Positions 19,173 through 29,669 of a DNA stretch of 64,000 nucleotides are shown here, piece by piece; position 1 is the stretch's first letter, and each line of letters opens with the position of its first letter. The notes beneath the pieces are model-generated. The model made no database searches. It saw nothing but the letters and a program-made list of their open reading frames with translations, and was not told the origin of the DNA. A program made the position numbers and the translations under genes. This DNA comes from Lithodes maja (lineage: Eukaryota; Arthropoda; Malacostraca; Decapoda; Lithodidae): assembly GCA_037953745.1 (NCBI GenBank), contig JBAKBP010003162.1, positions 95,211-159,210 on the forward strand, given 5' to 3'.

Positions 19173-22067
19173 ATGGACAGTACACCAAATAGTGATTCCG
19201 CCGTGTCCGACATCGTGCTTCCTACGACGCCCTTGATAGTGCGTCGTGCCTTACCCCGACGCCATCGCCTAAATGTGTTATCTCCCGGAGGTATTGAGAC
19301 GACTTTGAGACTTTATGAGAAAGCTGATGCCAAGCATAAGATTGATGAAGAAGTGAGTGACCACTCGAGTAATTATAAGTCGAGTGATTATGGCCATGAG
19401 AGTGATAAAGAACAATTCCTGGGATTTGCGAAAGAATTTGAGAGTGATGAGAGTGATGAAGGTGATGTACCAGTTGTTGAGGAAGCTGGTTTACCTAAAG
19501 AAAGTGAACTTGCGAGAGTGAGTGAGTGGGAGAGTTCAAGGTCACAAACCAAATTTCGCATAAGTGACACGACTCCAAGCCCTTCCCCAGGTAAATCGCC
19601 TTTCAAGCTCCATTTCTACAAGTTAAAAATACTTGAAAAGGCGGCCGCGGCAGCTAGGGAACAAGCTAAAATAGTTGGTGAGGATGAGGCTGTGAGTGAG
19701 GGTCAGCGTGGTGACCCTTCTCGACCGCCATTGTCTCCCTTATCTACCCACGCCACCCAAGATGACCCGGATGCCCCGCATTCTTCCCCACCACCCCCAC
19801 CATTGCCAAGGGTTGAGGACCCCCCACTTTCGGCCTATTTGCCTCCTAGGTCCCCCGACAGGAGACATACTGCTGCCGAAAAGGGGAAAGGTAGAAAATA
19901 TACTAAGAAAATGAAGAAAAGTAAGAGAGTTTTGTTTGAGGCTCCCGCGGCGGCGTCCACCCCTGCCGGCCCCAGCCATACGTCCCCGCAACTTTCCCCA
20001 CGGTCCTCCCCACCTCTCCCGCCTTCAACATGTCTTCCTGCAGAAGTATTTGAGCTCGCATCACCAATACCTGGGCCTAGTGAAACTGAATCATTGCTTT
20101 CTGTGACTCGTCGCAGGCCAAGGAGCCCGGGACCTCTGGAGGACACAGCCTCACCTGTCACTCCTTCCCCACCTCGCCCACCCGCACGCCGCCCACGCAT
20201 CACTGGTTCCCCGCCAGATTATGTGGGGGCCACTGATGATGAAGGGCACCGCTCTGAAGACTCTGGCCATGATTACATAGGTCCACCGTCAGGGCAAGAT
20301 GACCACTCTGACGATGACGATGACTATATGGACATCGACGACCCTCGACCCACCCGCTTGGCCCGGCTTCATGCTGCCTGTCTTTCTGCCCGCCGCCCTG
20401 ACCGACGCCCTCGCCGCCGCCCTAGGGCGCGCGCCTCCCGAGTTGGCCGTGGGCATACTGGGCTACCAGTTGGAGCTCCTCGTCAGCGTAGACAAGACCC
20501 ATTCTACGTTTTTCAGTGGCAAGACGTAGTTGATGGGGATGGATACAACCCTGATGTGCCAGCTTTTGATGAGGCACTGGAGGGTTCAGGCATTACCCCC
20601 AATTTTCCTGCAGGCCCCAATGCTCCACCACACGAACTATTTGAGGCATTCTTTGATGAGGAGGTGGTAGGCTATGTTGTCAAAGAGACAAACAAGCAGC
20701 ACCAATTCCAGGTACACTTTTTGGGCAAGGTGACCAAGGGCCATATGAGGAAGTGGACCCCAGTGACTCATCAAGAATTCATGGTGTTCCTGGCACTCAC
20801 CATGCTAATGCCTCATGTCAGGAAGCATAGGTTGCCTGACTATTGGATCACCAATGATCTGATTTCAACCCCTGCCTTCGGGAAATATATGGCTCGCGAC
20901 CGGTACCTTGATATCCTCGCAGCGCTCCATCTTGTCACCAACACCGACGTCCACCGCCCAGACAAGCTGTGGAAGATTAGGACGTTGTATGAGATGATGC
21001 GAGACCGCTTCACCTCCTACTTCAAGCCCTTCCGCAAGGTCGTCATTGACGAGTCTCTTGTGCTGTTCCGGGGAAAACTCAGCTTCCGGCAGTACATCCC
21101 CTCCAAAAGACATCGCTTTGGCATAAAATTCTTTGTGCTGTGCGACTGCACAACTGGCTATGTCCTGGACTTCCTGGTGTACAGCGGGAAGGAAGGGGAC
21201 GTGCTTGTGGACCCCCTCATTGGATTTGGCGGAGCAGTGGTGCAAGCCATGATGGACCGCTACTTCCATAAGAATCACGTCCTCTACACGGACAACTATT
21301 ACACGTCCCCCACTCTCTCACAGTACCTGCATGAGCGCAAGACAGGGACTGTAGGCACAGTACGAGGGAAAAGGAAGGGCATGCCAACTTTCCCTGCAAA
21401 GACCAAAAAAGGTGATGTCTTCAGGAAGAAGTCGGGGCCCATTCTGGCTATCCACTGGCACGACCAGCGGAAGGTCAACCTCCTGACCACCATCCACAAG
21501 GGGGAAATGGTGGAGACTGGCAAGGTGGATCGCCGCACCCAGGCCAGGGTGACCAAGCCCGATACTGTCCTGGACTACAATGTCAACATGAGGCTGGTGG
21601 ACAAGTCCGACATGCAGATAGGCTTCATTGACTGCCTGCGTACCTCGTGCAGATGGTACAAAAAGTTCTTTCTGCATATGGTGGACATGTCAATTCTGAA
21701 TGCCTATAATATATACAGGCTTCGGAATGAGAACCCACCCCTGAAGTTCAATAGCCTGCGGAGGTTCCAAAAGCAGGTGTTGACGGGGCTCCTGGAGAAG
21801 TATGCTACGCCACAGAGGGCAGTGGCACATCCTGGGCCCGCCGTTATCGACCGCTTGCAGTCTGCTCCATACCTGCTTAGGCACCAGCTTGGTTTCTTTC
21901 CTCAGAATGCAGCAGGAAGAACAAATCAGAAGCGGTGCCATGTCTGCTACCACAGCAGGGTGAGGCCGCACCCAGGTAAAAAGTCAACCACGGAGTGTGT
22001 GGAGTGCAAGGTGGCACTCTGTGCTGTAGGGTGCTTCGCTGCTTACCACACCAAGCAGGAGTTCTAA
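19173..22067 (+). CDS. piggyBac-like transposase, uninterrupted (964 aa)
   Basis: A cut-and-paste transposase of the piggyBac superfamily acting at TTAA sites. Residues 1-480 are low-complexity: acidic, Ser/Pro-rich, with a DDDDD run near 380 and an Arg-rich, nuclear-signal-like stretch near 406-424. The conserved domain starts near 488 (ELFEAFFDEEVVGY). Candidate catalytic aspartates are Asp626 (VVIDESLVLFRGK), Asp707 (VLYTDNYYTS) and Asp810 in RLVDKSD with Asp813. Their spacing (81 and 103) is close to that of the moth enzyme. A Cys-rich C-terminal domain follows from about 922 (RCHVC, CVECK, CAVGC). The ATG at 19173 follows about 200 bp of terminal sequence and is conserved in copy 2. It is about 370 residues longer than a classical piggyBac transposase because of the N-terminal extension. 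With no stops or frameshifts it may be active (inference). Confidence 0.93.
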   Translation: MDSTPNSDSAVSDIVLPTTPLIVRRALPRRHRLNVLSPGGIETTLRLYEKADAKHKIDEEVSDHSSNYKSSDYGHESDKEQFLGFAKEFESDESDEGDVPVVEEAGLPKESELARVSEWESSRSQTKFRISDTTPSPSPGKSPFKLHFYKLKILEKAAAAAREQAKIVGEDEAVSEGQRGDPSRPPLSPLSTHATQDDPDAPHSSPPPPPLPRVEDPPLSAYLPPRSPDRRHTAAEKGKGRKYTKKMKKSKRVLFEAPAAASTPAGPSHTSPQLSPRSSPPLPPSTCLPAEVFELASPIPGPSETESLLSVTRRRPRSPGPLEDTASPVTPSPPRPPARRPRITGSPPDYVGATDDEGHRSEDSGHDYIGPPSGQDDHSDDDDDYMDIDDPRPTRLARLHAACLSARRPDRRPRRRPRARASRVGRGHTGLPVGAPRQRRQDPFYVFQWQDVVDGDGYNPDVPAFDEALEGSGITPNFPAGPNAPPHELFEAFFDEEVVGYVVKETNKQHQFQVHFLGKVTKGHMRKWTPVTHQEFMVFLALTMLMPHVRKHRLPDYWITNDLISTPAFGKYMARDRYLDILAALHLVTNTDVHRPDKLWKIRTLYEMMRDRFTSYFKPFRKVVIDESLVLFRGKLSFRQYIPSKRHRFGIKFFVLCDCTTGYVLDFLVYSGKEGDVLVDPLIGFGGAVVQAMMDRYFHKNHVLYTDNYYTSPTLSQYLHERKTGTVGTVRGKRKGMPTFPAKTKKGDVFRKKSGPILAIHWHDQRKVNLLTTIHKGEMVETGKVDRRTQARVTKPDTVLDYNVNMRLVDKSDMQIGFIDCLRTSCRWYKKFFLHMVDMSILNAYNIYRLRNENPPLKFNSLRRFQKQVLTGLLEKYATPQRAVAHPGPAVIDRLQSAPYLLRHQLGFFPQNAAGRTNQKRCHVCYHSRVRPHPGKKSTTECVECKVALCAVGCFAAYHTKQEF

Positions 22068-22339
22068 TAATCATACTGAAATTGCCAAATAAAATGACAA
22101 TATGTACACTATAATTATATATAGGCAAAAAGTGGAAGAAAACCAATGTATTATAATAAAAAAGTCAAGTATTATGAGAAAATTGAATACAATTCCACCA
22201 TAATAATATGTGAAAGTGACACATATGTATATACCAAGTGACATTCATATGATTAGAACCTATAGAAATATATAAATCAGTGAAAAAAGACACAATAAAT
22301 TGTATATAAAACGTTTACAAATCGTATAACTAAGTGAAA

Positions 22340-22665
22340 GTGACACAAGACCTAAGATTTGATGGCCAAAGTATAATAAACACCTGTGATAATGAATAAT
22401 CAGTGCCTAATACAACAATAACCTACCTCAATTACTAATAAAATGTACGGTATCGAGTGAAAATGAGCATTATCAGTGACAGTGACACTCTCTAAAGCAT
22501 ATTTGTCAAAGTGAAAGTGACACAAGACCTAAGATTTGATGGCCAAAGTATAATAAACACCTGTGATAACGAATAATCAGTGCCTAATACAACAATAACC
22601 TACCTCAATTACTAATAAAATGTACGGTATCGAGTGAAAATTACCAATATCAGTGAAATTGATAC
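22340..22665 (+). repeat. 177-bp tandem repeat, two units
   Basis: Units beginning at GTGAAAGTGACACAAGACC recur at a spacing of exactly 177 bp (22341 and 22518 for the TGACACAAGA core). They carry repeated GTGAAAGTGACAC and AATAAA motifs. The inverted copy has three units at the corresponding place. Confidence 0.9.
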
Positions 22666-22899
22666 CCTAATAAACATATTTTATATAATTGGCCTCAAAA
22701 TAACTAGAAAATATCAAATAAACATCACATTCTCAATATCAAACACTAAAATCGTCTAAGGGAGATAAATACTTTGGCGCGGCGAGCGGCTAGGTGCGTC
22801 GTAGCCAGGGCGGGCCGACGCTTTCGGACGCGTGAGGAAATTCCCGCATAAAAAAGCACTCGTCTTCCCGCGCTCACCATTATGCAACCAGAGGGGCTA

Positions 22900-22926
22900 G
22901 ATACCTCTACTAAACGCCATTCGACA
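22900..22926 (+). promoter_or_regulatory. Right subterminal box CTCTACTAAACGCCATTC
   Basis: This box lies ~155 bp inside the right TTAA. Equivalent boxes occur at about 1109 (element ending 1283) and 60608 (MITE ending 60786), at nearly the same distance from the end. It is probably a second transposase-recognition or transposition-enhancing site (inference from conservation only). Confidence 0.5.
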
Positions 22927-23079
22927 GAGGAAGGTTTGTGGAACATTATTTTTTTTTATTCACAACATTACATGCAATATTCATTCATTTACAGAGTAGT
23001 TAACATAGGTAAAAAATCCTCAAAACCCCCGGTACAGGAGTACAGTCATAAGCTATAGCCCCCGGGGCTGGAGGGTTAA

Positions 23080-23187
23080 TTGGGATCAGATCAGATCAGA
23101 AAACTAACATTCAAACTTAAATTAATATTTTACATTATTAATTTCAGTGAAATTCAGTCAATATATTAAACACATGGAGTAGTTTAG
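23080..23187. other. 108-bp spacer between the two inverted piggyBac copies
   Basis: AT-rich and starts with a GATCA microsatellite (TTGGGATCAGATCAGATCAG). It shows no similarity to either transposon end, and both elements abut it through their own TTAA. It is therefore original host DNA or remnant sequence between two independent insertions. Confidence 0.7.
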
Positions 23188-23270
23188 TTAACCCTCCAGC
23201 CCCGGGGGCTATAGCTTACGACTGTACTGCTGTACCGGGGGTTTTGAGGATTTTTTGCCTATGTTAACTA

Positions 23271-24040
23271 CAGTCAGCCCCCCCAATACGCGAGAATAGG
23301 GGCGACAGGAGGCATCGCGTATTGGGAATCCGCGTATTGTGGACCTAACTTTAAATAGGAATAATTAGATATGGGTGACATCTCTCAATTATGGCCTATT
23401 TTCAAAAATTTTGGCCTTATTTTCGACATTTTTGGCTCTACAGTACAGTCTATATCTTATATATAATAAGAACAATGAATAAAAATATGAAACCTTACCT
23501 TAAAATTAGTAGTAGATAGGCTAGGACTAGGACTAGGACCGTAGGACTTCACGATTTTCTCCAACTTCTCCCTCCCTGACCAAATCGTACGAACAGTTTA
23601 CTCTGACAAGCCTATTGCACAGTTTCCTTCTCCTTTTTTCTTGCTATCCAACACTTCCACCTTCATTTTGTGTGTTAATCTTCTTATATTGGCGTGGCAT
23701 GGCGAAAAAAGTGGCAGGCACTACAAACGTTTGGTCACTCCGCACGGCTATGACGCTTGAGCGGGACTGTGGGAGGGAGGGAGGGAGGGTAAGCGGGAGG
23801 GAAGGCAGGCGTATGCCCGTCTTCTTCTTTTTTCAGAGCTACTCCTGGGCCTCGCGAAACGTAGACGTGCTCGCGTATCAAGCGGGAATAGCGGATTTGG
23901 CCCCTTCTTAGCTCTCGATTCGTGTATTGTGGTACCACCTCGCGTAATTAATGTTTAATTAATTAATGTTATTTTCGAGGGGTCACTCGTGTATTAAGGT
24001 TTTCGCGAATTGTGGAATCGCGTATTGGGGGGGCTGACTG
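23271..24040. mobile_element. pogo/Tigger-like non-autonomous element, TA duplication
   Basis: The terminal inverted repeats are CAGTCAGCCCCCCCAATACG (left) and its complement ending GGGGGGGCTGACTG (right). TA occurs at 23269-23270 and 24041-24042. Copy 1 of the piggyBac element has the uninterrupted sequence (GTTAACTACTCTGTAAATG on this strand), so the empty site is known and contains a single TA. TA duplication with a CAGT start and an ATACGCG-type terminus fits pogo/Tigger. At 770 bp, with no transposase-like frame, it is non-autonomous. Confidence 0.88.
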
Positions 24041-24416
24041 TACTCTGTAAATGAATGAATATTGCATGTAATGTTGTGAATAAAAAAAAATAATGTTCCA
24101 CAAACCTTCCTCTGTCGAATGGCGTTGAGTAGAGGTCTCTAGCCCCTCTGGTTGCATAATGGTGAGCGCGGGAAGAAGAGTGCTTTTTTATGCGGGAATT
24201 TCCTCCCGCGTCCGAAAGCGTCGGCCCGCCCTGGCTACGACGCACCTAGCCGCTCGCCGCGCCAAAGTATTTATCTCCCTTAGACGATTTTAGTGTTTGA
24301 TATTGAGAATGTGATGTTTATTTGATATTTTCTAGTTATTTTGAGGCCAATTATATAAAATATGTTTATTAGGGTATCAATTTCACTGATATTGGTAATT
24401 TTCACTCGATACCGTA

Positions 24417-24890
24417 CATTTTATTAGTAATTGAGGTATGTTATTGTTGTATTAGGCACTGATTATTCGTTATCACAGGTGTTTATTATACTTTGGCCAT
24501 CAAATATTAGGTCTTGTGTCACTTTCACTTTGACAAATATGCTTTAGAGTGTGTCACTGTCACTGATAATGCTCATTTTCACTCGATACCGTACATTTTA
24601 TTAGTAATTGAGGTAGGTTATTGTTGTATTAGGCACTGATTATTCGTTATCACAGGTGTTTATTATACTTTGGCCATCAAATCTTAGGTCTTGTGTCACT
24701 TTCACTTTGACAAATATGCTTTAGAGAGTGTCACTGTCACTGATAATGCTCATTTTCACTCGATACCGTACATTTTATTAGTAATTGAGGTATGTTATTG
24801 TTGTATTAGGCACTGATTATTCGTTATCACAGGTGTTTATTATACTTTGGCCATCAAATCTTAGGTCTTGTGTCACTTTCACTTAGTTAT
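24417..24890 (-). repeat. 177-bp tandem repeat, three units
   Basis: TTATTAGTAATTGAGGTA recurs at 24421, 24598 and 24775, exact 177-bp steps. Copy 1 has two units. The three units here differ at single bases only. They carry the GTGTCACTTTCACTT motif (complement of the copy 1 motif). Confidence 0.92.
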
Positions 24891-25150
24891 ATGATTTGTA
24901 AACGTTTTATATACAATTTATTGTCTTTTTTCACTGATTTATATATTTCTATAGGTTCTAATCATATGAATGTCACTTGGTATATACATATGTGTCACTT
25001 TCACATATTATTATGGTGGAATTGTATTTGTATCAATTTTCTCATAATACTTGACTTTTTTATTATAATACATTGGTTTCTTCCACTTTTTGCCTATATA
25101 TAATTATAGTGTACATATTGTCATTTTATTTGGCAATTTCAGTATGATTA

Positions 25151-28046
25151 TTAGAACTCCTGCTTGGTGTGGTAAGCAGCGAAGCACCCTACAGCACAGA
25201 GTGCCACCTTGCACTCCACACACTCTGTGGTTGACTTTTTACCTGGGTGCGGCCTCACCCTGCTGTGGTAGCAGACATGGCACCGCTTCTGATTTGTTCT
25301 TCCTGCTGCATTCTGAGGAAAGAAACCAAGCTGGTGCCTAAGCAGGTATGGAGCAGACTGCAAGCGGTCGATAACGGCGGGCCCAGGATGTGCCACTGCC
25401 CTCTGTGGCGTAGCATACTTCTCCAGGAGCCCCGTCAACACCTGCTTTTGGAACCTCCGCAGGCTATTGAACTTCAGGGGTGGGTTCTCATTCCGAAGCC
25501 TGTATATATTATAGGCATTCAGAATTGACATGTCCACCATATGCAGAAAGAACTTTTTGTACCATCTGCACGAGGTATGCAGGCAGTCAATGAAGCCTAT
25601 CTGCATGTCGGACTTGTCCACCAGCCTCATGTTGACGTTGTAGTCCAGGACAGTATCGGGCTTGGTCACCCTGGCCTGGGTGCGGCGATCCACCTTGCCA
25701 GTCTCCACCATTTCCCCCTTGTGGATGGTGGTCAGGAGGTTGACCTTCCGCTGGTCGTGCCAGTGGATAGCCAGAATGGGCCCCGACTTCTTCCTGAAGA
25801 CATCACCTTTTTTGGTCTTTGCAGGGAAAGTTGGCATGCCCTTCCTTTTCCCTCGTACTGTTCCTACAGTCCCCGTCTTGCGCTCATGCAGGTACTGTGA
25901 GAGAGTGGGGGACGTGTAATAGTTGTCCGTGTAGAGGACGTGATTCTTATGGAAGTAGCGGTCCATCATGGCTTGCACCACTGCTCCGCCAAAGCCAATG
26001 AGGGGGTCCACAAGCACGTCCCCTTCCTTCCCGCTGTAGACCAGGAAGTCCAGGACATAGCCAGTTTGGCAGTCGCACAGCACAAAGAATTTTATGCCAA
26101 AGCGATGTCTTTTTGAGGGGATGTACTGCCGGAAGCTGAGTTTTCCCCGGAACAGCACAAGAGACTCGTCAATGACGACCTTGCGGAAGGGCTTGAAGTA
26201 GGAGGTGAAGCGTTCTCGCATCATCTCATACAACGTCCTAATCTTCCACAGCTTGTCTGGGCGGTGGACGTCTGTGTTGGTGACAAGATGGAGCGCTGCG
26301 AGGATATCAAGGTACCGGTCGCGAGCCATATATTTCCCGAAGGCAGGGGTTGAAATCAGATCATTGGTGATCCAATAGTCAGGCAACCTATGCTTCCTGA
26401 CATGAGGCATTAGCATGGTGAGTGCCAGGAACACCATGAATTCTGTATGAGTCACTGGGGTCCACTTCCTCATATGGCCCTTGGTCACCTTGCCCAAAAA
26501 GTGTACCTGGAATTGGTGCTGCTTGTTTGTCTCTTTGACAACATAGCCTACCACCTCCTCATCAAAGAATGCCTCAAATAGTTTGTGTGGTGGAGCATTG
26601 GGGCCTGCAGGAAAATTGGGGGTAATGCCTGAACCCTCCAGTGCCTCATCAAAAGCTGGCACATCAGGGTTGTATACATCCCCATCAACTATGTCTTGCC
26701 ACTGAAAAACGTAGAATGGGTCTTGTCTACGCTGACGAGGAGCTCCAACTGGTAGCCCAGCACGCCCACGGCCAACTCGGGAGGCGCGCGCCCTAGGGCG
26801 GCGGCGAGGGCGTCGGTCTGGGCGGCGGGCAGAAAGACGGGCAGCACGAAGCCGGGCCAAGCGGGTGGGTCGAGGGTCGTCGATGTCCATATAGTCATCG
26901 TCATCGTCAGAGTGGTCATCTTGCCCTGACGGTGGACCTATGTAATCATGGCCAGAGTCTTCAGAGCGGTGCCCTTCATCATCAGTGGCCCCCACATAAT
27001 CTGGCGGGGAACCAGTGATGCGTGGGCGGTGTGCGGGTGGGCGAGGTGGGGAAGGAGTGGCAGGTGAGGCTGTGTCCTCCCGAGGTCCCGGGCTCCTTGG
27101 CCTGCGACGAGTCACAGAAAGCAATGATTCACTTTCACTAGGCCCAGGTATTGGTGATGCGAGCTCAAATACTTCTGCAGGAAGACATGTTGAAGGCGGG
27201 AGAGGTGGGGAGGACCGTGGGGAAAGTTGCGGGGACGTATGGCTGGGGCCGGCCGGGGTGGACGCCGCCGCGGGAGCCTCGAACAAAACTCTCTTACTTT
27301 TCTTAGTTTTCTTAGTATATTTTCTACCTTTCCCCTTTTCGGCAAGAGTATGTCTCCTGTCGGGGGACCTAGGAGGCAAATAGGACGAAAGTGGGGGGGT
27401 CCTCAACCCTTGGCAATGGTGGGGGTGGTGGGGAAGAATGCGGGGCATCCGGGTCATCTTGGGTGGCGTGGGTAGATAAGGGAGACAATGGCGGTCGAGA
27501 AGGGTCACCACGCTGACCCTCACTCACAGCCTCATCCTCACCAAGTATTTTAGCTTGTTCCCTAGCTGCCGCGGCCGCCTTTTCAAGTATTTTTAACTTG
27601 TAGAAATGTAGCTTGAAAGGCGATTTACCTGGGGAAGGGCTTGGAGTCGTGTCACTTATGCGAAATTTGGTGAGTGACCTTGAACTCTCCCACTCACTCA
27701 CTCTCGCAAGTTCACTTTCTTTAGGTAAACCAGCTTCCTCAACAACTGGTACATCACCTTCATCACTCTCATCACTCTCAAATTCTTTCGCAAATCCCCG
27801 GAATTGTTCTTTATCACTCTCATGGCCATAATCACTCGACTTATAATTACTCGAGTGGTCACTCACTTCTTCATCAATCTTATGCTTGGCATCAGCTTTC
27901 TCATAAAGTCTCAAAGTCGTCTCAATACCTCCGGGAGATAACACATTTAGGCGATGGCGTCGGGGTAAGGCACGACGCACTATCAAGGGCGTCGTAGGAA
28001 GCCCGATGTCGGACACGGCGGAATCACTATTTGGTGTACTGTCCAT
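25151..28046 (-). pseudogene. piggyBac-like transposase, one-base frameshift
   Basis: Nearly identical to the 964-residue transposase of copy 1, with the same start context and C-terminus. The N-terminal frame runs from 28046 and breaks at a run of seven C (27393-27399 on this strand); copy 1 has six. Downstream, the catalytic and Cys-rich domains stay open to 25151, with all candidate aspartates (VIDESL, LYTDNYY, RLVDKSD) present. This is a single-lesion pseudogene or a homopolymer sequencing error. A downstream in-frame ATG (near 27520) lies in the wrong frame region of the N-terminus, so a shortened but still full-domain protein is conceivable. Substitutions such as DIGLP for DIVLP show that the copies are not an exact assembly duplicate. 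Confidence 0.9.
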
Positions 28047-28243
28047 GATGGCGTCGCGCTAGATACTGTTGTTGTGGCGTCGTTGACGCCGGGTGGCGCC
28101 ACCTACCGCCCCGTGATCACAAAATGTGCGCGTGGCTTTCGAAAATCAAGCACGAAAGCAAGGGGCATACATGAGGCCATCCGGGTTGCGCGGGCCGAGT
28201 ATGTTATGGGCGTATATGAGGTCATCCGGGTTGGAGGGGTTAA

Positions 28244-28681
28244 TATATACATAGTTTTAGATAAATACCTATTATTATCCTTTAATCTACATATTATTGA
28301 GCATTCGAGTGCCAATAAAATTACGGTAGTTGTGCTCGTCTTGACTCAGCCTTCGGCGCAATATAACATCGGAGTGTAGGGGTACATTGGTTGTTTGTTT
28401 GTTTGTTTTAGCGGACTCTCCCATCCAGGAGTTCGTTCTATGAACGATGGCTGTTTCCTTATTGTAATATATATTTGTTATATTGGTGCTAAAGTCAGTC
28501 ACCTCATCCGAACCGAACAAGTTGTGTTTTCACAGTGTAAACAAATAGCTTTCATGACTTGAGCTCTGGATTTATCCGTCTATATTTACATTAGTAGCTG
28601 CATTTGGACTTCAATACAGGTGATATATAATAGTTCTAAGATCATAGCCAATGTAGAGTACAGTGTAGAGCAAAGCAACTA
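28244..28681. other. Intergenic stretch with a (GTTT)n tract
   Basis: A short GTTT microsatellite lies at about 28390-28408. The rest is AT-rich and unmatched within the window. No gene recognised. Confidence 0.4.
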
Positions 28682-29535
28682 TCATAAGAACATAAGAAAA
28701 TGGGAGTCTGCAGAAAGCCGATTGGCCTAAGCAAGGCAGATCCCTGTCCCACACAACCCCAATTACAAGGCCCAATTATAGGCTCAACACTCTAATACAC
28801 TGAGGATCATCTTACCAAAACTGTTAGAGATTAACGCAGGATTACGGGGGTCTGCAGAGCGCTGATTGGCCCAACCCTGCTGATCCCCCTTCACACCCAA
28901 CCCTTCTCGTCCATATGCTTATCCAATTTTATCTTAAAGCTCCCTATCGTTTTTAATCCCACTATAGCACTTGGTAGTCCATTCCACCCATCTACAACTC
29001 TGTTACCAAACCAATATTTGCCTATATCTTTTCTGAAACGAAATTTATCTAATTTGAAACCATTGGTACGAGTTCTTTCGCTATCACTGAGCTTTAGTAC
29101 ATTTGTCATGTCCCCTTTGTTAATCCCACTAACCCACTTGAACACCTATCATATCCCCTCTAACTCTGCGTCTCTCTAACGAATGTAAGCCTAATTTCTT
29201 CAACCTTTCTTTATACGGAAGATTTCTAATATTATGGATCATTTTTGTCATTCTACGTTGTACTCTCTCCAATGAATCTATGTCCATTCTGTAATAAGGA
29301 CACCAAAATTGAACAGCATAATCCATATGGGGTCTCACTAATGACAAGTAAAGTTTTAAGATAACATCAGCAGTTCTGTTACTCACACTCCTTGAGATGA
29401 ACCCGAGAATCCTGTTTGCCTTGTTTCGAACGCTTATACACTGTTGTCTAGGCTTCAAATCATTGCTAACAAACACACCTAGATCTTTCTCACAATTCGA
29501 GTTTTCTAATTCCACATTAGCTAGTCTAGTAATGT
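28682..29535 (-). pseudogene. CR1-like LINE, 5'-truncated 3' fragment
   Basis: On the minus strand it encodes the C-terminal part of a CR1-type reverse transcriptase: CEKDLGVFVSNDLKPRQQC, SNRTADVILKLYLSLVRPH, RRMTKMIHNIRNLPYKERLK, then SFKIKLDKHMDEKGWV after a frame break near 29135. The 3' end at 28682 carries CTTATGTTCTTATG-type octamer repeats, as in CR1 elements. The same family is present at 37078-38690, 41734-45270 and, as a stub, at 34228-34300. Confidence 0.85.
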
Positions 29536-29669
29536 AGAAATAGAATGGCAGGTTTAGCGGGGCTCCCGGCCGCCCCGGGAGTCACAGGCTCTTAGCCAAT
29601 TTCAGTATCAATATTTTTTTCAGATGTTAGGTTCGGGATCACGAAGAAAATGAGCGAATTTTGGCACAC

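Larger units (their letters stand above)
18976..23079 (+). mobile_element. Complete piggyBac-like element, copy 1
   Basis: A 4.1-kb element bounded by TTAA at 18976-18979 and 23076-23079. The left terminus reads CCCCTCCAACCCGGATGACC and the right terminus, read inward, CCCTCCAGCCCCGGGGGC, so the ends are imperfect inverted repeats. It contains one uninterrupted transposase gene, a ~1-kb AT-rich 3' region with a 177-bp tandem repeat, and subterminal boxes shared with nearby MITEs. All parts expected for an autonomous element are present. A near-identical copy lies in opposite orientation at 23188-28243. Confidence 0.9.
23188..28243 (-). mobile_element. Complete piggyBac-like element, copy 2 (inverted)
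   Basis: Bounded by TTAA at 23188-23191 and 28240-28243. Without the 770-bp insertion, its 2-bp duplication and the extra 177-bp unit, the length matches copy 1 within a few bases. By eye the sequence differs from copy 1 by scattered substitutions only. The transposase has a one-base frame break. Its right (3') end faces that of copy 1 across 108 bp. Confidence 0.9.

Noticed and set aside
19740..20203. Open frames opposite the piggyBac transposase N-terminus (minus strand)
   Set aside because: They mirror the GC-rich, low-complexity coding strand and recur opposite copy 2, as expected for shadows of the real gene.
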